Below, in pieces: positions 41,873-51,580 of a stretch of 64,000 bases of DNA. Under the pieces are notes generated by a model. That model ran no database searches, was not told the DNA's origin, and saw only the letters and a program-made list of their open reading frames with translations. Both the position numbers and the translations under genes were made by a program. Within the stretch, counting starts at the first letter, position 1; every line of letters starts with the position of its first letter. The stretch lies in assembly GCA_044841755.1 (NCBI GenBank), contig JAXOFM010000005.1, positions 62,001-126,000 of the forward strand, read 5' to 3'. The DNA is from CAZAPO01 sp044841755 (GTDB lineage Bacteria > Bacteroidota > Bacteroidia > Flavobacteriales > Flavobacteriaceae).

Positions 41873-43408
41873 TTACCCTAACCATCCTTCTCTATCTAAA
41901 CTTCTATATTGAATAGCTTCAGAAATATGAGTTCCAGTAACTTCTTTTGAACCTTCAAGATCAGCAATAGTACGAGCTACCTTTAAAATTCTATCATAAG
42001 CTCTAGCAGAAAGATTTAAACGCTCCATAGCAGTTTTAAGGAGTTGCTTAGGTGCTTCTTCTAACTTACAATATTCTCGAATTTGTTTTGTATTCATCTG
42101 TGCATTGTAATGTACATTATCCAATTCCTTAAATCTTTCTGTCTGTAAGTCTCTGGCATTGGTCACACGTTTTCTAATCTCAACGGAAGTTTCTGCTTTA
42201 GTTTCGTCTGAGAGTTTTTCAAAAGGAACTGGAGTTACTTCTATATGAATATCTATCCTATCCAATAAAGGGCCAGAAATCTTACTCAAATAACGTTGCA
42301 TTTCTGCAGGAGAACTTGTAACAGGTGCATCTGGATCATTAAAATAGCCTCCGGGACTTGGGTTCATACTTGCAACCAACATAAAACTACTTGGATAGGT
42401 CACCGTAAATTTCGCTCTAGAAATAGTTACCTCCCTATCTTCCAAAGGTTGTCGCATTACCTCGAGCACTGTTCGCTTAAACTCTGGAAGCTCATCCAAG
42501 AATAATACTCCATTATGTGCTAAAGAAATCTCTCCTGGTTGCGGATACGTTCCACCTCCGACTAAGGCAACGTCACTAATTGTATGATGTGGTGATCTAA
42601 ATGGTCGTTGAGTCATTAAACCATGTTCTCTAACATTTCCTACAATCGAATGTATTTTAGTTGTTTCCAAAGCTTCATTTAGTGTCATTGGTGGTAAAAT
42701 AGAAGGCAGTCGCTTTGCTAACATTGTTTTTCCCGCTCCTGGTGGACCAATAAGGATGATATTATGTCCTCCAGCTGCAGCAATTTCCATACAGCGTTTA
42801 ATACTTTCCTGTCCTTTTACATCTGCAAAATCGAATTCGGGAAAATCGAGATTCTTATAGAATTCTTCTCGAGTATCAACTATGGTTTGTTCAAGGGCTT
42901 CTCCTTTATCGAAATAATTAATTACCTCAAGAATATTATCAACACCGTAAACCTCTAGGTTATTCACGATTGCAGCCTCTTTGGCATTTTGCTTTGGAAG
43001 AATAAATCCTTTAAACCCTTCTTCTCTAGCTTTAACAGCAATAGGTAATGCCCCTTTTATAGGTTGCAAACTTCCATCAAGAGAAAGTTCTCCCATAATC
43101 AAAAAGTCTTCTATGTTTTCAGTATTAATCTGAGAAGAAGCAGCAAGAATACCAACAGCAAGGGTTAAGTCGTATGCAGAACCTTCCTTACGCATATCAG
43201 CAGGTGCCATGTTAATGGTAATCTTCTTTCCTGGAATCTTGTAACCATTATTTTGAAGTGCAGCAGCTATACGATAATTACTTTCTTTTATAGCATTATC
43301 AGGAAGCCCAACTAAGTGATAACCTATGCCTTTGTCTACATTAACCTCAACTGTTATAGTAGAGGCTTCTACACCAAAGACAGCACTACCGAAAACTTTT
43401 TTGAGCAT
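41873..43408 (-). CDS. YifB-family Mg-chelatase-like AAA ATPase
   Basis: A 511-residue protein from MLKKVFGSAVFG at 43408 (the ATG at 43471 adds 21 residues that do not fit the family). An N-terminal Lon-protease-like domain (about residues 1-165) is followed by a magnesium-chelatase-type AAA domain with Walker A GPPGAGKT (about 217-224) and Walker B VLFLDELPEF (about 301-310), and a C-terminal helical domain. The family (ComM/YifB) includes ComM, a helicase that helps branch migration in natural transformation; its role here is likely DNA-related but untested. Confidence 0.93.
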   Translation of the reverse strand: MLKKVFGSAVFGVEASTITVEVNVDKGIGYHLVGLPDNAIKESNYRIAAALQNNGYKIPGKKITINMAPADMRKEGSAYDLTLAVGILAASSQINTENIEDFLIMGELSLDGSLQPIKGALPIAVKAREEGFKGFILPKQNAKEAAIVNNLEVYGVDNILEVINYFDKGEALEQTIVDTREEFYKNLDFPEFDFADVKGQESIKRCMEIAAAGGHNIILIGPPGAGKTMLAKRLPSILPPMTLNEALETTKIHSIVGNVREHGLMTQRPFRSPHHTISDVALVGGGTYPQPGEISLAHNGVLFLDELPEFKRTVLEVMRQPLEDREVTISRAKFTVTYPSSFMLVASMNPSPGGYFNDPDAPVTSSPAEMQRYLSKISGPLLDRIDIHIEVTPVPFEKLSDETKAETSVEIRKRVTNARDLQTERFKELDNVHYNAQMNTKQIREYCKLEEAPKQLLKTAMERLNLSARAYDRILKVARTIADLEGSKEVTGTHISEAIQYRSLDREGWLG

Positions 43409-43445
43409 AAAATGGTTGATTTCCTTAAATGTAAGAAAATTACCT

Positions 43446-44732
43446 TTAGTCTGCCCAAAAATCTGGCGCAAAATTCTTACCTAAAACAGTACAATCTCCA
43501 CAAGGTTCAAAAACAAGAATAAATGGTCCACCCTCGAAAATTGAGTAAGACTCGTCATTTTCATCGTAAAACTTGTAACCTTGATTTAAAGCTTCAATTA
43601 ATGGAGATCTAATTACATTATGAGCAAAATCTTCAACTAATAAAGCTGGTGCAAAAAAATTATCACAGTTAATGTAGTAGGGTGGCAACTCTTCTTCTGG
43701 AAACAAATCGGAGTAATTAAAAAAGATACGTTTTTCATCAACAGAAGCAACCTCAAAAAAGCCAACTATTTTTTCATTTGAACTAGATTCTGAAAAAATA
43801 TTGCCCTCTATAAATCCATTTTGAGTTTCTGATAACAGGCTTTCCGATTCTGAAAAGGATTTTAAATTTTCATAGTATGTGTAGGCTTGACTAGATTGTA
43901 CAATTTGTCTAACTAATATGCTATAACGATGAGAGATTATATAATTCTCACTATTTATGAATCTAATCTTAAATCTGTCTAATGAATTTCCGGAAAAACT
44001 GCTTGTATTTGCAATAAGTATGTTATTTGATTCTACAGTATTGAAACAAATTTGCTGTTGCTCATCTCGAAATTTCATTTCCACTAAGAAATCAATTATA
44101 TATTGAGGATCTAAGGTAGGAAAGTTGCTCAATGGAAATGGAAAACTAACATCACTAGGCACCAACTCTCTTGAAGAATACCAAGGAGCTATCACCTTAT
44201 AGGTTTCCTCATATTCATATCTGTAAAACTGTAAGTTGTTTGATTGATTATAAGTATCTACATAAATTGAAATTCCATCTTCTCCAAGTTCGTTAAATTC
44301 TCTTTCGGCATATAAATCATTTATTATTGCAAAAGATGTTAGCTTCATATCCAAAGAACTGTATTGCCTCCCATTACTTGTAGTAACTAAAAGCCTATAA
44401 TCGACATTTTCTTTAGCTGCAAATGGAAGTTTTGAACGATAGGTTCCACATTCATCCACTTCTTCAAAAACATACTCCGTTCCTGCATCTTCCTTTACAA
44501 TAACTTGTGCAAAACGTTCACATGATTTTGAAGTAATGTCAACGCTATCCAAAGATCTTGTCCTTGAGAGTTTCACTTCTTGAAATTCATGCATGTTGGT
44601 TATAGTAGCTTCAACAACAAGTAGACTATCAAATTCTTCATTTGACTCTATATCGATTTCCTCTATACAACTAAAAATAGCTATCGAAAAAAATATCAAG
44701 TACAATATTTTTTTGATATTACCTTTCATCAT
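43446..44732 (-). CDS. DUF4249 lipoprotein, copy 2
   Basis: A 428-residue lipoprotein (lipobox AIFSC, Cys about residue 22) of the DUF4249 family, which accompanies TonB-dependent receptors in Bacteroidota. It is paralogous to the 46509 gene: both have ESxLVVEATITN near residue 35-50, a long beta-rich centre, ISHRYSILVRQ near 282, ending in CGDCT.LG.N..P.FW.D. Two differing Cys near the C-terminus suggest a disulfide or metal. It is the last gene of the receptor locus. Function unknown; ligand capture at the surface is a reasonable guess. Confidence 0.88.
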   Translation of the reverse strand: MMKGNIKKILYLIFFSIAIFSCIEEIDIESNEEFDSLLVVEATITNMHEFQEVKLSRTRSLDSVDITSKSCERFAQVIVKEDAGTEYVFEEVDECGTYRSKLPFAAKENVDYRLLVTTSNGRQYSSLDMKLTSFAIINDLYAEREFNELGEDGISIYVDTYNQSNNLQFYRYEYEETYKVIAPWYSSRELVPSDVSFPFPLSNFPTLDPQYIIDFLVEMKFRDEQQQICFNTVESNNILIANTSSFSGNSLDRFKIRFINSENYIISHRYSILVRQIVQSSQAYTYYENLKSFSESESLLSETQNGFIEGNIFSESSSNEKIVGFFEVASVDEKRIFFNYSDLFPEEELPPYYINCDNFFAPALLVEDFAHNVIRSPLIEALNQGYKFYDENDESYSIFEGGPFILVFEPCGDCTVLGKNFAPDFWAD

Positions 44733-44735
44733 TGA

Positions 44736-46499
44736 TTATTTAACTACAAACTTTTGCTTAATGGATACTGGTGCACCGTTCTCGGTAAAACCTTCTACAG
44801 AAACTTCAAAGCTTCCATCAACATCAGATGTAAAAAACTCAAAACTTTTGCTTGATTGGTCAAGTGTGAAATTAGGAATCCAAATTAGTTGATGCCTATA
44901 ATCTGGAATCCTATTATTATTATTTAAACCGTCTAAAGTATTGTATTTCTGAACAAAATAGCTTTTTCTAGGCTGAGGAGTGAATAATGTGTTTTTAGTG
45001 ATATAACTATCATTAAATTCTTTATGAAATTCTCCTTTTAGCGTTTTCAATGCTAAAACACCTTTATAAACTTTATCGCCATAATAATATTCATCTCTAA
45101 GAATGGCTATACTCTTAATTTTTCTCGCATCATAACCAATAATCATTTCATGATCCTGAACAAATACTCCGTCTACGATAACTAAAGGCTTTAGATCTGA
45201 TCCAAAATAAGGGTCAAATTCCCTACCTCTTACAACAAGTACTCTTTTACCATCATCATCCTTTCGGGTCCATGCATGCTCTATTATCTCAATTACTGTT
45301 TCATTTACTGTTGGAAACCTTGTGTAATCATCTAAATCATAAACCTCTTGATTATTTCCGAAAAACGGTGAAGGTGGTGTATTTGTTTTTACGGTATCAG
45401 GTTTAACACTAAAAAAACCATTTTGAATTTGATTATGAATGCTTCGACTCACTATCATCTCATCCATGCTTTTTGCCAATGTAAACTGATTAAATTTTAA
45501 ATCATCATACTTAAACGACTCGTGCTTATCTATGTCAACATTAAATTTATCCGGATCTTTATCCAACACTTGGTAAATAGCTTCGTTTCCCTTGTAATTG
45601 GTCTTTAAATTAAAATAGAAAACTCCATTTTCATTAGTATTTGTTATATCAAACTCACTTTCGTTCTCAGCTATTGAAAATGCAATATGCTTTTTTGATA
45701 CTGGCTGATTATTACTTTTATCTAATATTTTACCCGAAATCATTTCACCACTAAACTCAGGCATCAAAATAGTCTCTCCAACTTTTTTCGGTTCACTATT
45801 GATATTCTTAATAAGGGTTTCATGATTTATAGCATTCAGCATTTTTGGTTGATTTATATCTTCAACTTTTCTAATTGAAATTGAATAGTTTCCATTACCT
45901 AAACCATTAATACCTTTTAATTCAACAACTCCCTTTGAACGATTACCTAATTCAGTTGCGCTTAAACTGACTAATACATTTGAGTTCTTGTTGTCATTAG
46001 AAATGAAATTTGATGTCCTCGAATCTTGCTTAGAGTGGCTATTCAAAAAAACTGATTGATCTTGACGGTAAGGGTTAACAATAGCTACATCTCCATCAAA
46101 GAAATTATCACCTTTTCCATTAAGCATCCACTTTGTATAAGCTATTAATTTATAATTACCAGATGGCACTGTAGTTGGTATAAAATAATCCCCTTGACCT
46201 TTACCCTTATCTAATAAAATTTTATGCCTAAAAACTAATTCTCCACTTTCTGCTAATAACTCTACATAAGCAACTTTACTAGTTTTTGTTAGTTGCTTAT
46301 TTACCGAATTCAAACAATACACTTTATAAAACAAATACTCACCTGTAAACAAAAGCGATGTGTTAAAATGCATGTAAACATATTCTTGATGAATACCTTG
46401 ATACCACTGCACATCTTCTTGATCCTTCAAGATGTGTTGGGAATTCACCTTAAAGCAAATAGTAAAAGATATGGCTAAATAAAATAGTTTGTTTTTCAT
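44736..46499 (-). CDS. Exported MG2/plug-like protein without barrel
   Basis: A 587-residue exported protein (signal peptide about residues 1-20, ending VNSQ). The N-terminal part (about 30-125) resembles an MG2/Ig-type beta domain (HQEYVYMHFNTSLLFTGEYL, YFIPTTVPSGNYKLIAYTKWML), the middle (about 250-320) a carboxypeptidase regulatory-like domain, and residues about 410-495 resemble the plug of TonB receptors (KPLVIVDGVFVQD, KIKSIAILRDEYYYGD, KGVLALKTLKGEF) without any barrel after it. Such soluble plug-bearing proteins are known in Bacteroidota but not understood. It lies between the two DUF4249 genes, spaced by 3 and 9 bases. Confidence 0.75.
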   Translation of the reverse strand: MKNKLFYLAISFTICFKVNSQHILKDQEDVQWYQGIHQEYVYMHFNTSLLFTGEYLFYKVYCLNSVNKQLTKTSKVAYVELLAESGELVFRHKILLDKGKGQGDYFIPTTVPSGNYKLIAYTKWMLNGKGDNFFDGDVAIVNPYRQDQSVFLNSHSKQDSRTSNFISNDNKNSNVLVSLSATELGNRSKGVVELKGINGLGNGNYSISIRKVEDINQPKMLNAINHETLIKNINSEPKKVGETILMPEFSGEMISGKILDKSNNQPVSKKHIAFSIAENESEFDITNTNENGVFYFNLKTNYKGNEAIYQVLDKDPDKFNVDIDKHESFKYDDLKFNQFTLAKSMDEMIVSRSIHNQIQNGFFSVKPDTVKTNTPPSPFFGNNQEVYDLDDYTRFPTVNETVIEIIEHAWTRKDDDGKRVLVVRGREFDPYFGSDLKPLVIVDGVFVQDHEMIIGYDARKIKSIAILRDEYYYGDKVYKGVLALKTLKGEFHKEFNDSYITKNTLFTPQPRKSYFVQKYNTLDGLNNNNRIPDYRHQLIWIPNFTLDQSSKSFEFFTSDVDGSFEVSVEGFTENGAPVSIKQKFVVK

Positions 46500-46508
46500 A
46501 ATTTGATT

Positions 46509-47738
46509 TTAATCTTCCCAAAAAACTGGTGGTGTGTTTTGTCCTAGTTCTGTACAATCACCACATTCTGGATTCACTAGTATTTCAGGACCTTCTGAAG
46601 GAAATACATCAATAGTTCCATCATTAGTATGAAAAAATTGGTACCCTTCTTGTATATGATCATATAGTGGATGTGATGGAATATCATTTCCAAGTGCGTT
46701 TCCTGCAAGAGCTGGTGAAAGCAGTCCACAACCTACTATATAAGGAGGTAGATCTTCTCCTGGAAAATAATCCTCATAGTCAAAAAATATACGTTTTTCA
46801 TCCACAGAAGAAACTTGAAAGTATCCTAAAACCTTTTCGTTTGAATTGACTGTTGAAAAGACATTTCCTTCAATAAAACCGGGCTGCGTATCTGTTAATA
46901 AACTTCCATCTTGCTCCGTAGTTCTTTTTAACACATCATAGAAGACATATGCTTCTCTTGACATAACATATTGACGAAGCAGAATTGAATACCTATGAGA
47001 GATAATATATTCATTTCTATTAATAAATCTAGATGGGAATTTTTCAACCTTATCTTCCCCTAAACTTGTTGTGTTTGCCAATATAATAGAACTAGACAAT
47101 TGTGTTCTGTAACAGGTTTCTTGTTGCTCTGGTCTTAACTCAATTGTATAATCAAAAAATGAACCTGGTTCAAAGACTATCTCGAATGGTGAATACTTTG
47201 GAGCTACTACCTTGAAAGTTTCTTCATACTCATATCGATAGTAATTTGAACTACTGGAAGGATCATGACTATCTACATAAATGAACATTCCCTCTTGATT
47301 ATCATCAGTAAATCCTCTTTCTGCATACAAATTATCAATTTGTGTTGATGTAGTTAGTTGTTCTGTAGATGAAGTATAACTACGACCATCATTTGTTTGA
47401 ATGTCTAACACATATGTAGTATTTGGTTGTGCTGTAAAGGGTGTGTTTGAAATATATAAACCCTCTGATGCTTCACTAAAAGATATTGTTCCTTGCGCAT
47501 CAGAAATAACTTTTACCACCGCATTTCGCTCTGGAAATGGAGCAATAGTATCTAGGTTATAAGATCGCGATAGTTTAATTTCCTGAAATTTATCTTGGTT
47601 GGTTATCGTAGCTTCAACAACTAATATACTTTCGAAGTTTTCAACTTCAGATTGAAATTCATATTCCTCAACACAACTAGTAGCTAGTAAAGAAAAAATA
47701 ATTAAGAATATCAATTGAACTGATTTAGACATATTCAT
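46509..47738 (-). CDS. DUF4249 lipoprotein, copy 1
   Basis: A 409-residue lipoprotein (lipobox LLATSC, Cys about residue 22) and paralogue of the 43446 gene; the two share the opening VVEATITN, the motif ISHRYSILLRQ, the stretch SSVDEKRIFFDYED and the ending CGDCTELGQN..PVFWED. Its start codon overlaps the stop of the TonB receptor gene by one base (TAATG), so translation is coupled. By position it is the cognate surface lipoprotein of the receptor. Confidence 0.9.
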   Translation of the reverse strand: MNMSKSVQLIFLIIFSLLATSCVEEYEFQSEVENFESILVVEATITNQDKFQEIKLSRSYNLDTIAPFPERNAVVKVISDAQGTISFSEASEGLYISNTPFTAQPNTTYVLDIQTNDGRSYTSSTEQLTTSTQIDNLYAERGFTDDNQEGMFIYVDSHDPSSSSNYYRYEYEETFKVVAPKYSPFEIVFEPGSFFDYTIELRPEQQETCYRTQLSSSIILANTTSLGEDKVEKFPSRFINRNEYIISHRYSILLRQYVMSREAYVFYDVLKRTTEQDGSLLTDTQPGFIEGNVFSTVNSNEKVLGYFQVSSVDEKRIFFDYEDYFPGEDLPPYIVGCGLLSPALAGNALGNDIPSHPLYDHIQEGYQFFHTNDGTIDVFPSEGPEILVNPECGDCTELGQNTPPVFWED

Positions 47739-50512
47739 TAGAATTTGAAATTATAAGTAAATGTTGGGATTGGTATTGCAAAAATTGAACTCTTATATGC
47801 CTTTACATCTCCATTTTCCGTTACAAAAAATACTGCATATGGGTTATTTCTACCAAAAACATTATATATTGAAAAGTTCCAGAAACTGTGTGCAAACTTC
47901 TTGATCTTATGATTCCCTTCAACGTTAACTCCAAGATCTACTCTAAAGTAATCTGGAATTCTAAATTTGTTTCTATCACTATACAATACATATTCGGCAT
48001 TATTAAAAGTATACCTTCCAATTGGATAGGTAATTGGTCTACCTGTTTGATATGCAAGATTAGCCGACAAACTAAATCGACGGGTTAATTTATAATTAGC
48101 TACTAAACTTACATCATGAGGTTTGTCAAAATTTGCAGGAAAATAATCTCCATTATTTACTCTCTCCTCTCTAAACTCGCTATCTAATTTTAAAAATGAT
48201 CTAGAATAGGTGTAGCCTAACCAACCGTTTAATTTTCCTTTGTTTTTCTTAACTAAAAACTCCACTCCATATGCTTTTCCTTTTCCTTGTAGAACTTCAG
48301 TTTCTAAAGATTCATTCAGTAGTAATTGCGCTCCAACTTTGTAATCTAATATATTATTAGAAGTCTTATAATAGCCCTCTAAACTAAGTTCAAACTCATT
48401 ATCTTTTAAATTAGAATACAATCCTAAAGCATATTGATTAGCACGTTGTGGTTCAATATTTTTATCAGATAATTTCCATGTATCTGTAGGAGATGCGGTA
48501 GTATTAGTCGACAACGTATGAATATATTGATAGGTATTATTGTAACTAGCCTTCAAGGATAATTCTGGTGTGAAGTAATATCGTAAAGACGCTCTCGCTT
48601 CGGGTCCATGGTAGGTTTCTACAAATTCATTTTTTCCAAACTCCTGTGTTTCAACAAGGGTCGCCTCACTCCTAGGAAATCCTTCTTGATAAATGTTTTG
48701 TGTTGCTTCTCCTAAAAATGAAAACAGTGAATATCTCAGTCCAACATTAAGCTGCAACTTTTCATTTAATTCAATATCTCCCGAGAGAAAAGCAGCAGAC
48801 TCCAAACCTCTTTCCTCCTGAATAGAAAGAGGCGTTATTATGGAGTTACTTCCTTTTGGTTGCATACTTCCTGGACTTACCTGGTAAAGCTTTCCAGAAA
48901 CACCATAGACTAAATCAATATTCTCATTAAATTTATTATCGAACTTAAATTTTAACTCCGTTTCAGAGATTTTAAAATCTAGATCAAAATCTCTGTTTGC
49001 ATTCCCATCATAACCAATATCAAACTGATATTGACTATTTGAAGCTATAAGAGACCCTCTATTTTTAGAATTAAATCTGTGGTTCCACTCTGCTGACAAC
49101 AGCCTGTTGCTATACCCAAAAATAGAATCAGAAGTAATACTAAATCTATCTTTACTGTAATAAGCTGTAATACCAATATTATCATTATCACCTATTTTGT
49201 GATGATACTTAGCAATTACATCATAAAAATTTGCTTCACTATTACTTAATGATTCTTCATCAAGTGATCTCAAAATCCAATCAGAGTAGGTTCCTCGAGC
49301 CCCAATAATTAATCCAGATTTTTCTTTTTCAATAGGAATTTCAAATGTTACATTACTAGTAACTGGACCCAAGGAAACTTCTCCTTTAAATTCTTTTGTA
49401 TTTGATTCTTTAGTTTTTATATCAAAAACAGAAGATAAACGGCCTCCGTACTCAGCCGGAATATTTCCTTTATAAATATTTATATCACCCGTTGTGAAAG
49501 GGTTAATAGACGAGAAAATGCCAAAAAAGTGAGTAGGGTTATATATAGAGCCGTTATCTAACAGTATAAGGTTTTGATCTATTTGACCTCCTCTAACATT
49601 ATATCCCTGCGATCCCTCACCTGTTTTGCTAATTCCAGGTAAAGCAGTAGCTACTTGCAAAACATCCCTTTCACCTAAAACAAGTGGAATATTTTTAACT
49701 TCTTCTACCTCAACTGTGGTTACACCAGTATTCGCCTCTTCAACATTTTTATTTATATCTGCTTCTAGAACTACTTCTTCTAATGTTTCGATACTCTCTT
49801 CAAGCTCTAAATCTAGTCTACCATCATTATAAATAACAACTTCCCTCACAAGTGTTAATGTTGCCAATGAACTAGTTTCAATTACATTTAGACCAGGGCT
49901 TAGGTTAAGTTCATAATAACCGCTATTATTCGAAACCGTTCCAACACCTTTACCTTTAACTATAACCGCGACATTAGGCAAAAGTTCTCCAGTTAGCACA
50001 TTTTTGGTATATCCGTATAACCTAAATACACTTCTATTGCTATTAGAATCTTCTTTTCCTATTCTAACAATTGGATATTCTTTTGGAGCAGTATTCTTTT
50101 CTTCATTATAAAAAACAGGGTTTAAATCATTAATTACTTTTTCTTCTGCTGATGTTGTTTCTGTAGCAGTAGTATCTTTTCCGAAGAAATTCGTAGGTAA
50201 TTCATCGTAAATCTTATTATGCTGAGTAATAATGACTTTAGAAGCCTCATAAATGAAGAAGTTCAACTTTAAGTCTTTAAATAGATCTTGTAATAAATTG
50301 TTTAAAGAGACGCTTTCATAGGTTCCATTCACAATAATTCCATCTAACCATTGTTCCACATAGAAAAACTCATGACCTGTCTTTGATTCAATTTGATTTA
50401 ATGCCTCCTTTAATTGAACATTATTAAAAGAAACCGAAAGAATTATGTCTTTATCTTGAGCAGCTAACTTAATAAAGGAAAGCATAATAAAGAACAATAC
50501 TATTTTTTTCAT
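47738..50512 (-). CDS. TonB-dependent receptor with STN and CarboxypepD domains
   Basis: A 924-residue outer-membrane receptor: signal peptide (residues 1-19), an STN domain (about 20-100: NNVQLKEALNQIESKTGHEFFYV), a CarboxypepD-like domain (about 165-250), a plug (about 265-370: YNVRGGQIDQNLILLDNGSIY), and a 22-strand barrel to the terminal phenylalanine (FTYNFKF). The STN domain usually signals to a FecR-type anti-sigma factor, but none is near. It is the first gene of a four-gene run with DUF4249 lipoproteins and a plug-like protein. No SusD homologue is present, so it is not a standard polysaccharide locus. Ligand unknown. Confidence 0.95.
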   Translation of the reverse strand: MKKIVLFFIMLSFIKLAAQDKDIILSVSFNNVQLKEALNQIESKTGHEFFYVEQWLDGIIVNGTYESVSLNNLLQDLFKDLKLNFFIYEASKVIITQHNKIYDELPTNFFGKDTTATETTSAEEKVINDLNPVFYNEEKNTAPKEYPIVRIGKEDSNSNRSVFRLYGYTKNVLTGELLPNVAVIVKGKGVGTVSNNSGYYELNLSPGLNVIETSSLATLTLVREVVIYNDGRLDLELEESIETLEEVVLEADINKNVEEANTGVTTVEVEEVKNIPLVLGERDVLQVATALPGISKTGEGSQGYNVRGGQIDQNLILLDNGSIYNPTHFFGIFSSINPFTTGDINIYKGNIPAEYGGRLSSVFDIKTKESNTKEFKGEVSLGPVTSNVTFEIPIEKEKSGLIIGARGTYSDWILRSLDEESLSNSEANFYDVIAKYHHKIGDNDNIGITAYYSKDRFSITSDSIFGYSNRLLSAEWNHRFNSKNRGSLIASNSQYQFDIGYDGNANRDFDLDFKISETELKFKFDNKFNENIDLVYGVSGKLYQVSPGSMQPKGSNSIITPLSIQEERGLESAAFLSGDIELNEKLQLNVGLRYSLFSFLGEATQNIYQEGFPRSEATLVETQEFGKNEFVETYHGPEARASLRYYFTPELSLKASYNNTYQYIHTLSTNTTASPTDTWKLSDKNIEPQRANQYALGLYSNLKDNEFELSLEGYYKTSNNILDYKVGAQLLLNESLETEVLQGKGKAYGVEFLVKKNKGKLNGWLGYTYSRSFLKLDSEFREERVNNGDYFPANFDKPHDVSLVANYKLTRRFSLSANLAYQTGRPITYPIGRYTFNNAEYVLYSDRNKFRIPDYFRVDLGVNVEGNHKIKKFAHSFWNFSIYNVFGRNNPYAVFFVTENGDVKAYKSSIFAIPIPTFTYNFKF

Positions 50513-50623
50513 TAAATACGTTGGTTAATTTGATCGCAAGTTAAACGTAGTAAGGGTAAATTCTGTAAATAATGATAATGTTTTACTGAAGTTTTAAATA
50601 GAACAAGTAAAGATTTATAGAGT

Positions 50624-51580
50624 TTAACTACTAACAAACTCAAGAGCGCGCCTTTCATTATAATACACATTACCAGAGGTAATAAAGGCTACATGACCAC
50701 CATGCTTAGGGATTTCTAAAAAAAGATTTGGGTTTTTATTTGCAACTTGGAGAGGGTAACATTCTTTTGATAAAAACGAATCGTTCTTGGCGTTGATAAG
50801 TAAAGTTGGGACTTTGATATTCTCCAAAAATTGAAGGCTGCTACATTTTTCATAGTATTCTAAAGCATCTTTATATCCATGAGCAGGAGCTGTATACACA
50901 TCATCAAAATGTTTAAGTGTTTTAACCTCATCAATTGCTTGTTTTGAGATCATGTTTGGGTAACTAATTTGCTTTTCTCTCAAACGCCTCTTTAGATAAA
51001 ATAAGAAATTAATTGCATAAGGTCTATTCTTTAATTTATGTAACTCAACACAAGAACCATATAATAGACAAGGAACAGAAATTGCAACAGCTGCCTTAAT
51101 TTTAGCAGAGTGATCTTGACGTTCTCCAAGGTATTTTAGGACTATATTCCCTCCTAGACTAAACCCTTTTAAATAAATATCATTGTATACTTTTTTCTTT
51201 AATATATAGTTAATTACATCATGAAGATCTTCTGTAGCTCCTGAATTGTACGAGCGATATTTTAAGTTTTGTTCACCACTACAACCTCTTAAATTTACTC
51301 CAACAACATCAATGTCACTTTCACTAAATAACTTTGCAGCACCTAACATATATGGACGTTGGGCATCTCCTTCTAAACCATGCAAAAGAATAAGAAGCTT
51401 ATCTGAACTTTCTTGTGCATAACTCCAATCCAAATCAAGAAAATCACCATCATTTAAAGTAATTCGCTCTCTGGTTTGAATAACTCCTTTAACCTTTCGC
51501 CAGAGCCCTGAATACACTGTGGCAACAAATCCGTTTCTAAAAATAAATGGAGGTTTGTATGACGAATCAAGTATAGGCAT
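50624..51580 (-). CDS. YheT-family alpha/beta hydrolase
   Basis: A 318-residue hydrolase of the YheT/Eht1 type. LILLHGLEGDAQRPYMLG (about residues 68-85) is the oxyanion segment, GFSLGGNIVLKYLG (about 139-152) holds the nucleophile Ser, and the catalytic acid and base are probably the Asp of LLINAKNDSFLS (about 261-272) and the His of GGHVAFI (about 294-300). Family members are cytosolic or membrane-associated esterases of unclear substrate. It overlaps tilS by one base (TAATG). Confidence 0.88.
   Translation of the reverse strand: MPILDSSYKPPFIFRNGFVATVYSGLWRKVKGVIQTRERITLNDGDFLDLDWSYAQESSDKLLILLHGLEGDAQRPYMLGAAKLFSESDIDVVGVNLRGCSGEQNLKYRSYNSGATEDLHDVINYILKKKVYNDIYLKGFSLGGNIVLKYLGERQDHSAKIKAAVAISVPCLLYGSCVELHKLKNRPYAINFLFYLKRRLREKQISYPNMISKQAIDEVKTLKHFDDVYTAPAHGYKDALEYYEKCSSLQFLENIKVPTLLINAKNDSFLSKECYPLQVANKNPNLFLEIPKHGGHVAFITSGNVYYNERRALEFVSS

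Noticed and set aside
43408..43471. N-terminal extension of the YifB-like protein
   Set aside because: The 21 extra residues are unlike family members, and MLKKVFGSA at 43408 is the standard beginning.
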